DNA from: Bimuria novae-zelandiae CBS 107.79
Lineage: Eukaryota > Ascomycota > Dothideomycetes > Pleosporales > Didymosphaeriaceae
Assembly (NCBI GenBank): GCA_010015655.1
Contig: ML976658.1
Location: 1,351,978-1,415,977, forward strand
Length of the DNA stretch: 64,000 nucleotides
Direction: 5' to 3'
Below the pieces are notes generated by a model. The model was given only the letters and a program-made list of their open reading frames with translations. It searched no databases and had not been told where the DNA came from. This document shows, in pieces, positions 24,887 to 35,874 of the stretch (positions within the stretch are counted from its first letter, which is position 1; each line of letters begins with the position of its first letter). Both the position numbers and the translations under genes were made by a program.

Positions 24887-24891
24887 GAAAA

Positions 24892-25390
24892 CATGAAGGC
24901 GCTGCAGAGCATATGGGATAAAGAGTTCGCTGGTTATTACGACTATCAACTAACTTACTCGAACCTAACGGACTATTTCACAGCTCGTCCCTCCATCGAC
25001 CGTAGTGCAGTACTTGAATGGATCTTCTGGGACCCGATTAATGCCGGACCAGGAATAAGAGCAGGCATACAACTGGAAAACTTGTTCTGTTCTGCGGAGA
25101 GCGACCACGAATCGAAGAGGGATCTCTTCGCTCGAGCAGGCGTGCATGAATTCCCGCGCACGATTAATTCAGGCTTCGGGAACGCGGGCGGCCAAAATGC
25201 GCCTGGCATCCCAGCTTGGGAAACAATTCTAGCTGGCATTCAGAATAGAGATCTTTCACTTCACTACGCTCGGTGGGAGTTCGAGGACAACAGTGGACAG
25301 TAAGTCCAAGAAGACACGTTATATTCTCATGCTAATTGTTCAAGACGATTCCTCGAGCTAGCGTATTGGATCGGCCGAGAAGTGGGTGTT
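24892..25390 (+). pseudogene. chitinase remnant, segment 2
   Basis: This continues the exon broken by copia-1; across the empty site GAAAA+C the frame reads SEN then MKALQSIWDKEF. Exon 24892-25299 is open throughout. A short 45-nt intron (25300-25344, GTAAGT, branch-like GCTAAT, AAG) is followed by exon 25345-25390 ending in the copia-2 target GTGTT at 25386-25390. No stop is present, so degradation here is due to insertion only. Confidence 0.88.
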
Positions 25391-25586
25391 TGTCGCGGTG
25401 AGCGGAGCGGACAGTATGCAGTGGAAAAGATTATCGGATTGAACTAAGGTTGTACTATCTAGGAACTACAGAAGATATAGGTGCGCAGGCACAAACAACA
25501 CTAGTCCTAAATAGGTGAAAGGTAAGTCGCAACCATGCCAAGGTAAGAGTAACTATCTTGTAAGGTAAGGGCTATAAACCGTGACA
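25391..25586 (-). repeat. copia-2 3' LTR
   Basis: On the plus strand it reads TGTCGCGGTGAGCGGAGC to AAACCGTGACA. It pairs with 30656-30851, with a few transition differences. Confidence 0.95.
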
Positions 25587-25599
25587 CACCCCCTAGCTA

Positions 25600-28500
25600 G
25601 CGTAGACTTAAAGGTTAGTAAGTTAACGATAGCTAATTAGTATTAGTGTATATAGAGGGCGTTAAGATTATCCCTATTAACCTAACGCAGTCCTTTTAGG
25701 CGCTTAGTAATATTAATAAGGCTAAGTTAGTAGATAAACTCTATAAACTTCTGCTTAGGTAGAATCTTCGTGAGTCCATCGGCAGGCATATAGTTAGTAG
25801 GGACCTATTAGACGTTAATACGAGAGGCTTCAACTTCCTGTTAAATCTAAAGCTAGTGGATGTTAACATGTTTGACTTTTATATAGAGCTTATCTTATTA
25901 CTTAGTGACAATACCAACAGTCTGCTAATTATTACACTAGATAGTAGGTGTATAATTAAGCGTAAGATTAATGCTAGTAAAGAAACGTATCCACTCTTCT
26001 ATTTATAAGGTAGCGAGTAAGAGCGAGAGTAGTTTAGACTCTATAATTAATTTTATAACTATGCGCTGCACTATCGACTTCTAATTAATTATTAGCCTAC
26101 TAAACTTAAATACGTAACCTTAAGAGCTCTAACAAGTTTTAGATTTATTAGCGTATAAGGCGTTAGATAATCTAAAGAAGAGAGGATCGCGGTATATTAG
26201 ATTATTAAAGAAATACTTAGCCACGTCTTACGTGCTGGTAAAGGCTTTAAGAGCAAGAGCCTTTGTGCTAAGCAGGTAGCGCCAGGTCTAGCGTATCTTC
26301 GAGACGTAAGACTATCCTAGGTTAGTAAGATGGCAAGCAAACACAACGTGCGTTTAAGCAACGTTAGGTCTGCCCTAAATAGCAATGTATGCAAGTAAGC
26401 TAACTAGTTATTAATAAAGCTTTGTTCGAGCAATATTAGGCTCCTTAGTAGACTGTAGTAGCTAGTTCTCTATAAGTAAGATATCTAGAGCCTTACCTAT
26501 AGCCTTAATGCTAAATCGAGCGCACACCTTATTAATAAAGGCGTCTTAGACTAGCCAGGTCTTATGTAACGCTCGATCGCGGACAATACGGATTCTAAGA
26601 AACTAGGTAAGGTCTCCTATAGATTTAATATTGTATAGGTCCACTAGATTCTTCTTAAAGGGCCTGTGGAGATAGGCGTTTAATCGATAAAACGCTATAA
26701 TAATATCGTTAACGTAGACAAATAGGATAAGCCAGCGGCTTATATATAAGCAAGAAAAGCCTTTAACTAGCTTTAGATCTAGCTTAACAAGCTATCGGCG
26801 TAGCTTATTATACTATAGTAGTAATAACTCCTTTAGGCCGTACAGGGCGCGGAGCACCAGCATAATCTCGCCTTTAGTGTGGCGGAATGGCTTAGGTGTT
26901 TCAGCGTATAGCTTCCAATCAATCTTAGCGTTTAGAAAGGCAGTAGGAATATTATACTACTTTAGCTCTAAATTAAAGTAATTAGCAATTATAATAAGAG
27001 CGCGAAAGTTATAGATCGCGAGTATAGTAGCGTACGTATTATTAAGTAGAGCTTAAAGATCTCCTCGAATAATAAGTTAAGCCTTAAACTATAAGAGGTA
27101 TCTATCTCCGTCGATCTTATACGTAAATACCTATATTAATAGTAGCACCTTAGCGTCTGTAGTGGCCTTTATTTTTATAGTCTTCTTAAAGACTCCTTTA
27201 GCGCGTAGAGCCTACTATTTAACCTCTATAGCGCGTCGGAATTAATTACTAAATATGTATATATTAAGCTGCTTTACTGCCTTAGGTAAAGGTAGTAGCT
27301 AAGACTAATAGATTCTTGGTATCTTATCTATAGTAGGTATAGTGCGAATCTTGGTTAAGAATGCATAGAGATAGTTGATAAGAGGTATAGCTCCTAGCGC
27401 TATAGTGTATGTGTAAATTATAAAGTTATTAAGATCTTTCTGCTTTCGATTGCGTTTACTAGTGAGAATAAGACTTATATTATTTAAATCTAGATTAATA
27501 TCTTGTGGAGCTCTCTCGCCGCGTTAGCAATAGCCCTTAGGTACTTCATTACTTTTAGGAGTCTAATTGCTTGTGGCAGTAGACATTATAGGTCTAGGGG
27601 TAGGCAGCTATTGCTGTGTTAATTTAAATGCGTTATTAGTCTATTTACCCCCTACCTAAGAGCCTGCAGCTCCTAAAGCTAAGGTCGTAGGTGTTTCTAC
27701 TAGGCAGTAACGTTGACGAGCAGTTAATAAATCTTTAATATTAATATTATATTAATGTTCCTTTAGGTATTTGAGTAGTTCGATCATTTCCTTAAGCACT
27801 AATTCTGATAGATACCTATCTATCCTATTAAAGAAGAGTGTAGGCTCAAATACAACATCGCGTGTAATAATAATAGTATCCTTTATAGGCAGCCATATGC
27901 GGAAGATATTAGTGCCTTAGTAGCTAATAAAGTGGCTAATAAGAGTGCGCGATTTAAGCTTGTTAGTAGCTCTTAGATTATAATTATAGACGTAGGCGCG
28001 ATAGCTAATAGGCCTTATATAAGTAATAAGTAGCTTTTGTCCCTATATAACCTCGTACGGCGTCTTCCAGCCTAGTGCTTCTATAGGCGTGCGGTTAAGG
28101 ATATACGCGATAGTGCAATACATCTTATATAACAGGTTCTTTAGCAGTTTAGCGTGTATGCGCATAGCGTAAGCTTGCTATATAAGTACTCTACTAGCAC
28201 GTTTAATAAGTCTATTTAGTTCCTTTATTCTAGCAGGTGCTAGCTTATACAGCATACCTAGCTCTTCTATTATATTAATAAGGTTATTTCTAAATCCTCT
28301 CTTATTATCGCACTAAATAGCAACTACGTTAGCGTTGTATACACGCTAGATCCTGCGGATTAAGGATATAAACTAACGTATAAGGGTCATCTTGTCTTTT
28401 CGCTTAACTATGGCGATTTCATGCTACTTTAAGTACTTATCTATAAAGTGTAAGGCGTACTTGCTGCCGTTGATACACTCCTCTCCTATAGGGATAATGT

Positions 28501-30640
28501 AGATAAGGTCTATTATAATTTAATAAAACGGTTTTTATGCGCGGCTCTCGGCCAGGCGCCTTAAGATAATATAAGTTATTTAAGTCTTAATACATATTTT
28601 ACATCGATAGTCCATGTGTTCTCTAGTTAATTAAACACCTTTAACGTTTAATTTAAGATAGTTAACTACTTTTTAGCCTAGATAGGCCTAGATATAATAA
28701 GCAGCACGCTAATTAATAACGTTAGTAGGCTTTAGCGCGTACAACGGGCAGTATAATACCCTAAACGTACTTAATAGTAAGCGTAGAAGCAATAGCGGCG
28801 GTTAATATAATAGTTTAGCATCTATTAGCTAGTGGCCTCTATTATACTTAAGTTAGGTAATAACGTTTAATAGTTAGCGCATGTACAGAACATCGCGGCC
28901 AGAGTTAAAATAGATAGACTCTATACGGTAGCGAGCAAGTCCTAATAAGCTTATAAAAAAGCCTTTAACATATGCGACATGCGTTAACTCTAGCGTTTAT
29001 ATCCTATATAGTGTTTAAGCGACGAGTTCTATCGTGCCCTAAGCCATAATTAAGATTTAGCTATTACTAGCGTGAACATAGTAATGTTATAGATTGTCGT
29101 TTATCCTCTTCCAGCCATGCCATGACTCTGTATTAATAACGTGGGTGTTTGACCCTAGATCGACGATCTATTAGTTAAGGAGCTTAGCCTTATTAGCGTC
29201 GTCTCCAACTATTACTATAAGCTCTTTGTTAGGCTCAGCGTTATTATTTAATATAATTATTTTTAAATTATCGTTCAATTATTCTTCGAGAGATTCAAGA
29301 GATTTGGGCTCGAGAGAATCGGCTTAATTAATACTAATATATAATAGGCTAGCAATCACCACAAACGTATTACTATTCTTAGCAGGAGGATTGCCATTAT
29401 TAACTCGTAATAATCTAGTATTTTAAGGTTGTTAGGCTACCTACTTCTTAAGAGTAGTCTTAATACGTGTATTAATCTTAAAGTCCTTTTATACTTCCTT
29501 AACCTTGCGTATAGCCTTAGCTATAGGCTAATAGTCCTTCGGACGTTATAGGTAACGTGGGTTAAGAATAAAGTAGTTAGTGTACTAATGCTTCTTTCTA
29601 TAAACATAGTTTTTAGGTAGCTTGTCTTAGTCATGGCTGCTACCGCGATTACCTTTTATAGGCTGTAGATTAACTTGCTTTGCAACTCTAAGCTTGGCAG
29701 CGGCTACTACTAGGCCTGTTAAGTATAGCTTGGTGCGTCGTAGATATGTAGTTATCTCAGCGACGTACGTCTCTAGAGATACTATCTTAGTAGTAGTGCC
29801 TTACGCTTTATGCTTAAAGATCTCGCGCAGGCAGGAAGTGGCGTATTCCTAATTAATTACCTTACAGGCAATAAGGAAGTCCTCCTATAGTTAATTACTA
29901 TTAGTCTTAGGTAAGCTAATAGCCTTACCCTAAGCTATAATATATACCTAGTCTAATAGCTATTACTTAATCTTTTTTATAGCTCGTGGCGTAGTCTTAA
30001 GAGCGTTATACTTATTAGCAAGCTTATAGCGACGTGTTACGTTTATAAGGTAAAAGAACTTCTTAAGTATAACTAGTTAATTATATAGGGTATTGTAATT
30101 CTTAATTAGGTGTATATAACGTGTAGTAATTATCTTACTAATATTTATATTTAAGTTAGCTAGTGCCTTTACTTAAGTGTAATACTTAGTATAGCGGCGT
30201 TCTTATTAATTATATTCTTATTAATAGGAATCTCGATTATTAGTGGATAAGTGAGAGAGTCTAGTAGCTTTAAGCTTATAATTAGTAAATTAAGGCTTAA
30301 GAGGCTCTTATAGCTTAGGGAGAGTTTTCTTTGCTATATTAGGGTTAATATATTACTAGAGGCCATGTTAATTGGCGACGTCTCGGCGAATAAATAACTA
30401 GGTAAACTAGTTATCTAGTGTGTTTAGGACGACAGTGACTCGCGTTATAGCGGGGTCGAACTTAGTAGCTATTGCAGAGGCTATAGTCGACAGTATTTAA
30501 TAGATCCAGGCAGAGATCCTAGTATGTGCGCCGTAGGGATGCGCAAGTGAACAGGTGCGTCGTAGAGAACGCGGTACAGCGACGTGCGACTCGTGAGTAG
30601 AGTGACGTTATAATAGTAGGTAAGAATAATCCTAGGTACA
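25600..30640 (-). pseudogene. copia-2 gag-pol remnant
   Basis: Minus-strand order from the right is as follows. Gag has a knuckle remnant (YRKKH, from CxCGKKH) near 29600. Protease lies at about 29110-29180 with the same GSNTHVINTESWHGW core as copia-1. Integrase covers about 28000-28990, RT about 26560-27300, and RNase H about 25620-26200. Stops occur throughout. The 28700-28950 stretch aligns with the two sides of the LINE insertion in copia-1 and proves where that LINE entered. Confidence 0.85.
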
Positions 30641-30655
30641 AGCTAGGCTTATAAC

Positions 30656-30851
30656 TATCGCGGTGAGTGGAGCGGACAGTATGCAGTGGAAAAGATTATC
30701 GGATTGAACTGAGGTTGTACTATCTAGGAACTACAGAAGATATAGGTGCGCAGGCACAAACAACACTAGTCCTGGATAGGTGGAAGGTAAGTCGCAACCA
30801 TGCCAAGGTAAGAGCAACTATCTTGTAAGGTAAGGGCCATAAACCGTGACA
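30656..30851 (-). repeat. copia-2 5' LTR
   Basis: 196 bp. It starts TATCGCGGTG (TG mutated to TA) and ends GTGACA. GCTTATAAC just inside it is the complement of the half-tRNA primer site. Target copy GTGTT follows. Confidence 0.95.
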
Positions 30852-30856
30852 GTGTT

Positions 30857-31569
30857 GCACCAACCGACGAAGAAGAGACCGCTCGGAACTACGACCAATA
30901 TCGAGGTGCGTGTAATCAATACACAGGCTATATTCATTCTCAAATGTGAAGCAAGATACAAAAGACATCCACTGATTGTAATTAGATACTCGAACTCACC
31001 GCCTGCCAACAGGTTCTCCGCCAGATCGTTGGATTGTCTTCCACCTTCACATCAACGAGAATACCCGAGTCTTCGATACCGTCAACCAAAGGACTCGTAT
31101 AGGTATTGAACATGTGACCATGTTCCATGCCCAGGAAAGTCGCATGACCCGTAGGCAAGGATGGCGTGCAGACGGCTACGACACGGGCGGCGCAAACGCC
31201 CGAGGAGCAGGATTCCATTGCGACGAACCCACCCCTATAAATAGAAACAATCTTTGGTATGTCGGTGCTGCGCAAGGCAGCATGCCCGTGGGCTTTTACA
31301 CGCGATTCCAGGTATGGGCTTGGACTCTTTTCAACACTGGCTACATGTCCACGCCCGGCATCTCGCCCATTTTATCGGGGGCAACGTTTCGACGGAATGG
31401 CGATATCGACTTGACGAATCAACCAGCGTTCCTGCAGTGGGGCGATGAGTCCTTTGAGTTCGGCGGTGCCAACCCATATTCCATCTCTTTTAGGATACGC
31501 AGGGATACAAACGATCCTAACGGCTACGCCTACGAATTTGGCATCCTAGATCCTGGGAACCCGAATTAA
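30857..31569 (+). pseudogene. chitinase remnant, segment 3 (C-terminus)
   Basis: Coding resumes after target copy GTGTT, giving EVGVAPTDEEE across the empty site. The exon ends at 30905. An 80-nt intron (30906-30985, GTGCGT, CTGAT branch-like word, TTAG) leads to the last exon 30986-31569, which reads DRWIVFHLHINENTRVF and ends GILDPGNPN then TAA. A tempting open frame at 30846-31109 is out of phase and crosses the LTR edge, so it is rejected. Confidence 0.88.
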
Positions 31570-32356
31570 AGCCTCTTCATACTCCTGACTAGAGACTTGA
31601 TTTTAATATTAAGTAGAATGAATCAGTGTAGCTGGGAGTTTCCTAGCAATGAAATAGTATTGAATTATTCGAATAGGTTAAAAGAATTGCCATCTGCTAT
31701 AGACTGAGCATGTCACGGCACCAACCTTGGTGTTTCCTGGCCTCTTGCTCGCGCCCCCAAGGCTAGCGCCTTGGCACCCACAGTAGATATATTCCGTAGC
31801 CTCGAGCTTCTCTTAGCTCCTCACAGTTCAACACATGTTATGCCTTGATCCTACTGTTCCCCGCGCCGTGATAGAGCAGTATCAGAAAAACTTCGCGACT
31901 GGGATATATTTGCGAGAAAAATTGGTAAAGGTTGCACTCGTGCCCCCTTGTGCACCTTCTGATATTAGTAACGCCCGCTCGGAAGGAGAAATCCCGCCCT
32001 TTCCTTGCGTGAGAAGTCAGTGATCTGAGTAGCTATGCATTACGGCCAGGCGTACATGACATCAGACCTTGTACAATAAATTCTAGCCGTACAAATACTG
32101 ATTTTCCACTACGTGATATCTCCATTTTGCTACCGCGTGGCACAGCACCCGAGCAGAGACCCTGTCGGTCACCTGACGAGGCTGGTGCCTGACCCCAAAT
32201 ATATAAACTACCTTTACCCATATAAAACTCTGTCGCGACAACCTAATTCTTGAATCCTAATTACTCATCATTTCATCTTCTCAGGTGATGGCCGTATAGT
32301 ACCCCCACACCGCAGCACACATTCTCGTACCTCCGCCACTTCAGCGCGCTACGGAA
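31570..32356. other. intergenic; upstream region of the ankyrin gene
   Basis: Not RIPed and no gene seen. TATA-like words (TATATAAACTACC near 32200, CCATATAAAAC near 32217) lie about 140-160 bases before the ankyrin start. A C-rich leader runs from about 32300 to the ATG. This is consistent with a fungal promoter, but motifs of this kind are weak evidence alone. Confidence 0.4.
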
Positions 32357-33421
32357 ATGACGGAGACATATTATACACCCGACCGCGATTTCTTGATTCG
32401 CGAATTCCGAGACAACCCTGAATACACCTTACATACCGCCGTAGTCCACGGCAACCTCCCCCAGATCCGAGAGCTACTGACAGCCGACTACGACATTGAC
32501 AAGCTCCACGATTACGAGGGGTCATCTAAAGGCTGGGGCACACCACTACATGTAGCAATATGGAGCAACCAGCCCGCCGCCTTCGAGCTTCTCATCATCC
32601 GGGGCGCCGACATCGACCTCGTGGATGCTGGAGATGAAATGCGCTTTCCAGATACACCCATTCGTGTGGCCGTACGCCTTGGCCGTCGCGCCATGTTCAA
32701 GCGACTCTGGGACTTGGGCGCAGAGCGCAACAAATATCCTTCCAATATGCGTACCCGCCACTCACTCGTCGAAGTTGCTGCGTGCGGTGGGCAAGCACAC
32801 GTCCTTCGAGATCTACTTCACTGGGACGAAAGCCGGACCGAGGACCAACGGATTCGAGCGTTGATGATGGCGTGCAATCAAGGCCATGTCCTCGTGATAA
32901 CGACTCTACTTGTCGAATGCGCGTACAGCACGACCGTCTTAGAGAATGCAATAAGTGCCGCGATGGACGCTGAATTTCCTTTGGATACCTGGTGCAAAGC
33001 CTCGGAGCATGAAAAAAAGCTTAAGCAGCAAGAACGCTCGATGCGCCGGGCGGCGACTGTAATGCACTTGCTGGATGAGCATAACCGCGTCGGAAGCGCA
33101 GATGGTACTCAGACATACGACTGTTCCGCACTCTTGAATCAACTGGTGTATAGAACGGCCGCATCACAAGGCTATGTCGATGTGCTGAGGCTCGTGCTTG
33201 CTAAAGGGGCGGATCCGAATGCAGTGGGTAGAGAGGGAAATACCCCGCTACATAAGGCGATGACCCGAGGCGGTCATGGTATGGGGGATTACAATGAGAA
33301 AGGGGTTGTAGTGCTTTTGGAGCATGGTGCAAAGGTGGATGTACGGAATGAGAAGGGAGAGACAGCGGGAGATATCGCGAATAGAGAAAGGAAATATAAG
33401 GAAAGATGGGTCAGAGGTTGA
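32357..33421 (+). CDS. ankyrin-repeat protein, 354 aa
   Basis: A single uninterrupted frame with no RIP damage. Ankyrin units are visible at about residues 24-50 (TLHTAVVHGNLPQIRELL), 61-88 (TPLHVAIWSNQPAAFELL), 98-122, 136-162, 270-296 (YVDVLRLVLAKGADPN) and 303-345 (TPLHKAM, VVVLLEHGAKVDVRNEKGET). A charged linker of about 50 residues separates the two blocks. There is no signal peptide or membrane segment, so it is probably intracellular and acts by protein binding; the partner is unknown. It stands alone between transposon-rich blocks. Start chosen at the first ATG after a C-rich leader. It is the only clearly intact gene in the window. Confidence 0.9.
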   Translation: MTETYYTPDRDFLIREFRDNPEYTLHTAVVHGNLPQIRELLTADYDIDKLHDYEGSSKGWGTPLHVAIWSNQPAAFELLIIRGADIDLVDAGDEMRFPDTPIRVAVRLGRRAMFKRLWDLGAERNKYPSNMRTRHSLVEVAACGGQAHVLRDLLHWDESRTEDQRIRALMMACNQGHVLVITTLLVECAYSTTVLENAISAAMDAEFPLDTWCKASEHEKKLKQQERSMRRAATVMHLLDEHNRVGSADGTQTYDCSALLNQLVYRTAASQGYVDVLRLVLAKGADPNAVGREGNTPLHKAMTRGGHGMGDYNEKGVVVLLEHGAKVDVRNEKGETAGDIANRERKYKERWVRG

Positions 33422-34271
33422 TGCAGAATGGGTAATCTGGGTCGACGATGGAGCTTTAGGCAGAGGGTCTGGTAAGCCGCCCGGGGCGTTGAACCCGCTG
33501 CTCCCCAGTGCAGAGGATATATATACCTAAGCTATTAGCCCTAATATCAATCTAAAACGGGCTAGCCACTCAGCTTTAACTATTAAAATCGATGTATCGT
33601 GAGTTTCTTCCTTTGCTACCTTTATATCTTCGTTGTTATCTAATCCTATCTACTTACTAGATGATATGTTTTATACGAAGCGGATTGCAATTCCTCCAGG
33701 ATCCTAAAAGTGCCTTTTTGGAAGAAGGCTGATAGAAAGTTGATAGAAAATTGCCAGGAAGTTAAGAGTTTCGAGTCGAGAGTTAAGAGATAAGCTAATT
33801 GAGCTAAGAGCTGAACTAAGAAGTTCATCTGCTCAGAGATTAACTAGTATCAGTACTGATAGCTTAGCCATATATACCCTTGTACTAGGAAGCAGCGGAG
33901 AGAACGCCACCGCCCAGCAGACTCCCAGCAGCCTTATCTTACATTTGATCAATTAGCGGTCCACAAAAGAAGGATGACACCCACCACCTTTCACAAGATC
34001 CTCATGCAGACCTCACTGTGAAGATCCACAGGCTCCTCCCCTTCGGAACAGTCGATGTCCCTACATAGATCTTCTCCCCACAATTTCTAACCTCCAATCA
34101 TTCCAGTTCAAGATAGCATACTTACAAGACACGCAGTCCAGTCAAAGCATGAACTACAGCAGTACAGCTAACAACGACAAAGTAGAGAACACTCAGCTAA
34201 GATAACAAGCATACACCTTGTAGCAAATATTTATAGACACTCTCAATCAGTGGACAGGCTACTAAGATATA
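33422..34271. other. intergenic, no gene seen
   Basis: Mixed composition. 33530-33870 is AT-richer with GAGTTAAGAG/GAGCTAAGAG-type near-repeats at about 33760-33810; the rest is GC-neutral. I looked for LTR ends here and did not find matching target copies. Confidence 0.4.
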
Positions 34272-34606
34272 GTGCCGGCTTGGAGATACGAGTCATGCAA
34301 ACCCGAAGGACCGCAGTCGACGAAGTTTAGCGCAAACACCCCGATCCTAAAAGAAGTTAAACGTCAAGAGAAGGAACTGAGGAACCTCGAAAGTTTGACG
34401 GGTGGGGTTTCTGGTTTATTGCATTGCTATGGAAAGGAAACGACGCTACATATCTAGAGGTGAAAATGGGAGATAAGCAATGGCTAATGCGCTACTTCCT
34501 AATACACCAACGCACCTGCTCAACCGCTTCATCGGATAGTGCACCTGGGCAAGAGCCTCCCTGGTCGCAGACATTAGTCAGCACATGGGGTACTGTGATA
34601 ACTTAG
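34272..34606 (+). other. short open stretches, weak coding signal
   Basis: Two overlapping short frames (34272-34457 and 34424-34606). The first has a charged helix-like run (KEVKRQEKELRNLESL). I recognise no family. There is no splice structure I would defend. It could be a fragment of a decayed host gene. Confidence 0.2.
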
Positions 34607-34745
34607 TCGCTCGGAAAGATTGTCCATCCTTCCTACATTATACTCGATTCATACCTCGACAAATAATTGAACAACCGACCCCGGTGCCGAGCATTGCATA
34701 TCCCAATATAGCTGCGCCTACCAATTTGACAACATAGGCAGGAAG

Positions 34746-35368
34746 GATCCAACCTTATCAACCGCCCATCGCGAGGATTCCATTCCGATCTACGCTCCAT
34801 ACGACCGCGCGCGCGGCCAACAACACTCTACCCACTCCCCCAGATTTTCGCCGGAGAACTTCCACCCGCGTACGCACCCAAGCCCGCCCGAAGATTCCAC
34901 CAAGCAAACCACGCGCAACGCCGCGCTCTTCGTATTCCAAGCCGCGCCCAGTCCGCGATATGAACACAGGCTGGAATCCCACCTCACATGCCTATCCTGA
35001 AACACTTTTGACCCTGTAGGGCCACCCGATCGAGGCGGCTCGTCTGAGTGGTGGAGCTTATTTCCCCACATCGCCAACACCACGTTATCGCTCGCAGCGA
35101 CATGTAGCCAAGGCGCTATTCTGCATCCCTGCGGATAGGAATGTTGTTGTTTGGGGTAGGCGAGTGCGTTCACGGTGGAGCTAGGTGTTTGAGCCAAGAT
35201 GTTTATATCTACGGCGCGTTGAGCGTTGGTCGTGGGATTCCTCCGCAAGGACACTCAATTCCGGGGAAGGGCTTGGCGGGGACGAGATGGATATATGAGA
35301 GGGTAGAATTATGTGTTTCCGCCAATGGGGAGCACCTGGTGGCGGAATGGAGCTGTTTTTTCGATTAG
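34746..35368 (+). other. possible host-gene fragment, unrecognised
   Basis: A plus-strand frame is open from before 34746 to 35000 without RIP stops, Pro/Ser/Arg-rich, and reads ALFVFQAAPSPRYEHRLES late in its course. Further right, plus 35141-35368 is open (YIYGALSVGRGIPPQGHS). The minus strand is also open at 34790-35254. GC-rich sequence gives long open frames by chance, so strand and identity stay undecided. It may be a partial, spliced gene. Confidence 0.25.
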
Positions 35369-35874
35369 AGCGGATGACTTGGCGGGTGGAATGGGGAGGA
35401 GGTGAAGGTATGGGTTGTAGGGGGACTTTTGTATAAAGGGCGGAGTATGTTGTGCTTTGAGAGGGCCAGCCAGAACTCGTCGCTTTACATCACGTTTTAG
35501 TAATTCTAGATCACATAGTTCACGGGTCTAATGCAACGATGATGTACATGTATACGAAACCAAAACTATGCATGTCTGATGCCGTGTCATTCGTTTATAC
35601 GACTCCTTGACTCACCTTTAAGTTTGGTCTTGCGCAAGCAGAGTTACACCACTTCCGCCTCTGTTTAGATATCACATTCTGGACTAGATCTAGCTGCTCT
35701 CCTGCAGAGGATAAGTAAAACCAATTCCCTCTGTAAAGTTGCTCATCATTCCTTTCCTATTCACAAGCTCGAATGGTGGACAGCATGGGCACTTCCTCTG
35801 ACTCTAATCTGCAGGATGCTGTACTCCACCGAGATCCATCAGCCATACTACCAACTATCTCAGCCGTTATATTT
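35369..35874. other. intergenic, nothing recognised
   Basis: No open frame or repeat of note, and little RIP. It contains a weak TATA-like word (GTATAAAGGG near 35430). It leads into duplicated segment copy B. Confidence 0.4.

Larger units (their letters stand above)
25391..30851 (-). mobile_element. copia-2, same family as copia-1, opposite orientation
   Basis: 196-bp LTRs at 25391-25586 and 30656-30851 with target copies GTGTT (25386-25390 and 30852-30856). LTRs match those of copia-1 when reversed. The polypurine tract lies beside the left LTR and the tRNA-type primer site beside the right one, so it reads on the minus strand. 5461 bp with no nested element. It lies about 500 bp from copia-1 in the next coding exon. 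Heavily RIPed. Confidence 0.94.
9345..31569 (+). pseudogene. GH18 chitinase (large, Cys-rich class), 5'-truncated and split by two retrotransposons
   Basis: Reconstructed exons are 9345-10105, 10155-10350, 10402-10666, 10717-10932 continuing at 24892-25299, 25345-25390 continuing at 30857-30905, and 30986-31569 (TAA). Total is about 840 codons. The first exon is the C-terminal part of a glycoside hydrolase 18 barrel. Cys-rich modules and a long C-terminal domain follow, as in the large killer-toxin-like chitinases of filamentous fungi, which hydrolyse chitin outside the cell. The N-terminal half, with the DxxDxDxE catalytic motif and any signal peptide, LysM or chitin-binding domains, is absent. 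There is one in-frame TAG (10455-10457). Copia-1 and copia-2 interrupt exons, and the frame is intact across both empty sites. The locus is therefore dead but only recently broken. Confidence 0.9.

Noticed and set aside
30846..31109. 87-aa frame beginning at the copia-2 LTR edge
   Set aside because: Starts in the LTR and ignores the 80-nt intron (30906-30985); the spliced chitinase frame differs.
32512..33142. Several minus and plus ORFs overlapping the ankyrin gene
   Set aside because: Shadows in other frames of a GC-rich coding sequence with clear ankyrin motifs.
33660..33955. Possible solo LTR (TGTTTTATACG to TTATCTTACA with a TATA-like word)
   Set aside because: No flanking 5-bp duplication and no second copy in the window.
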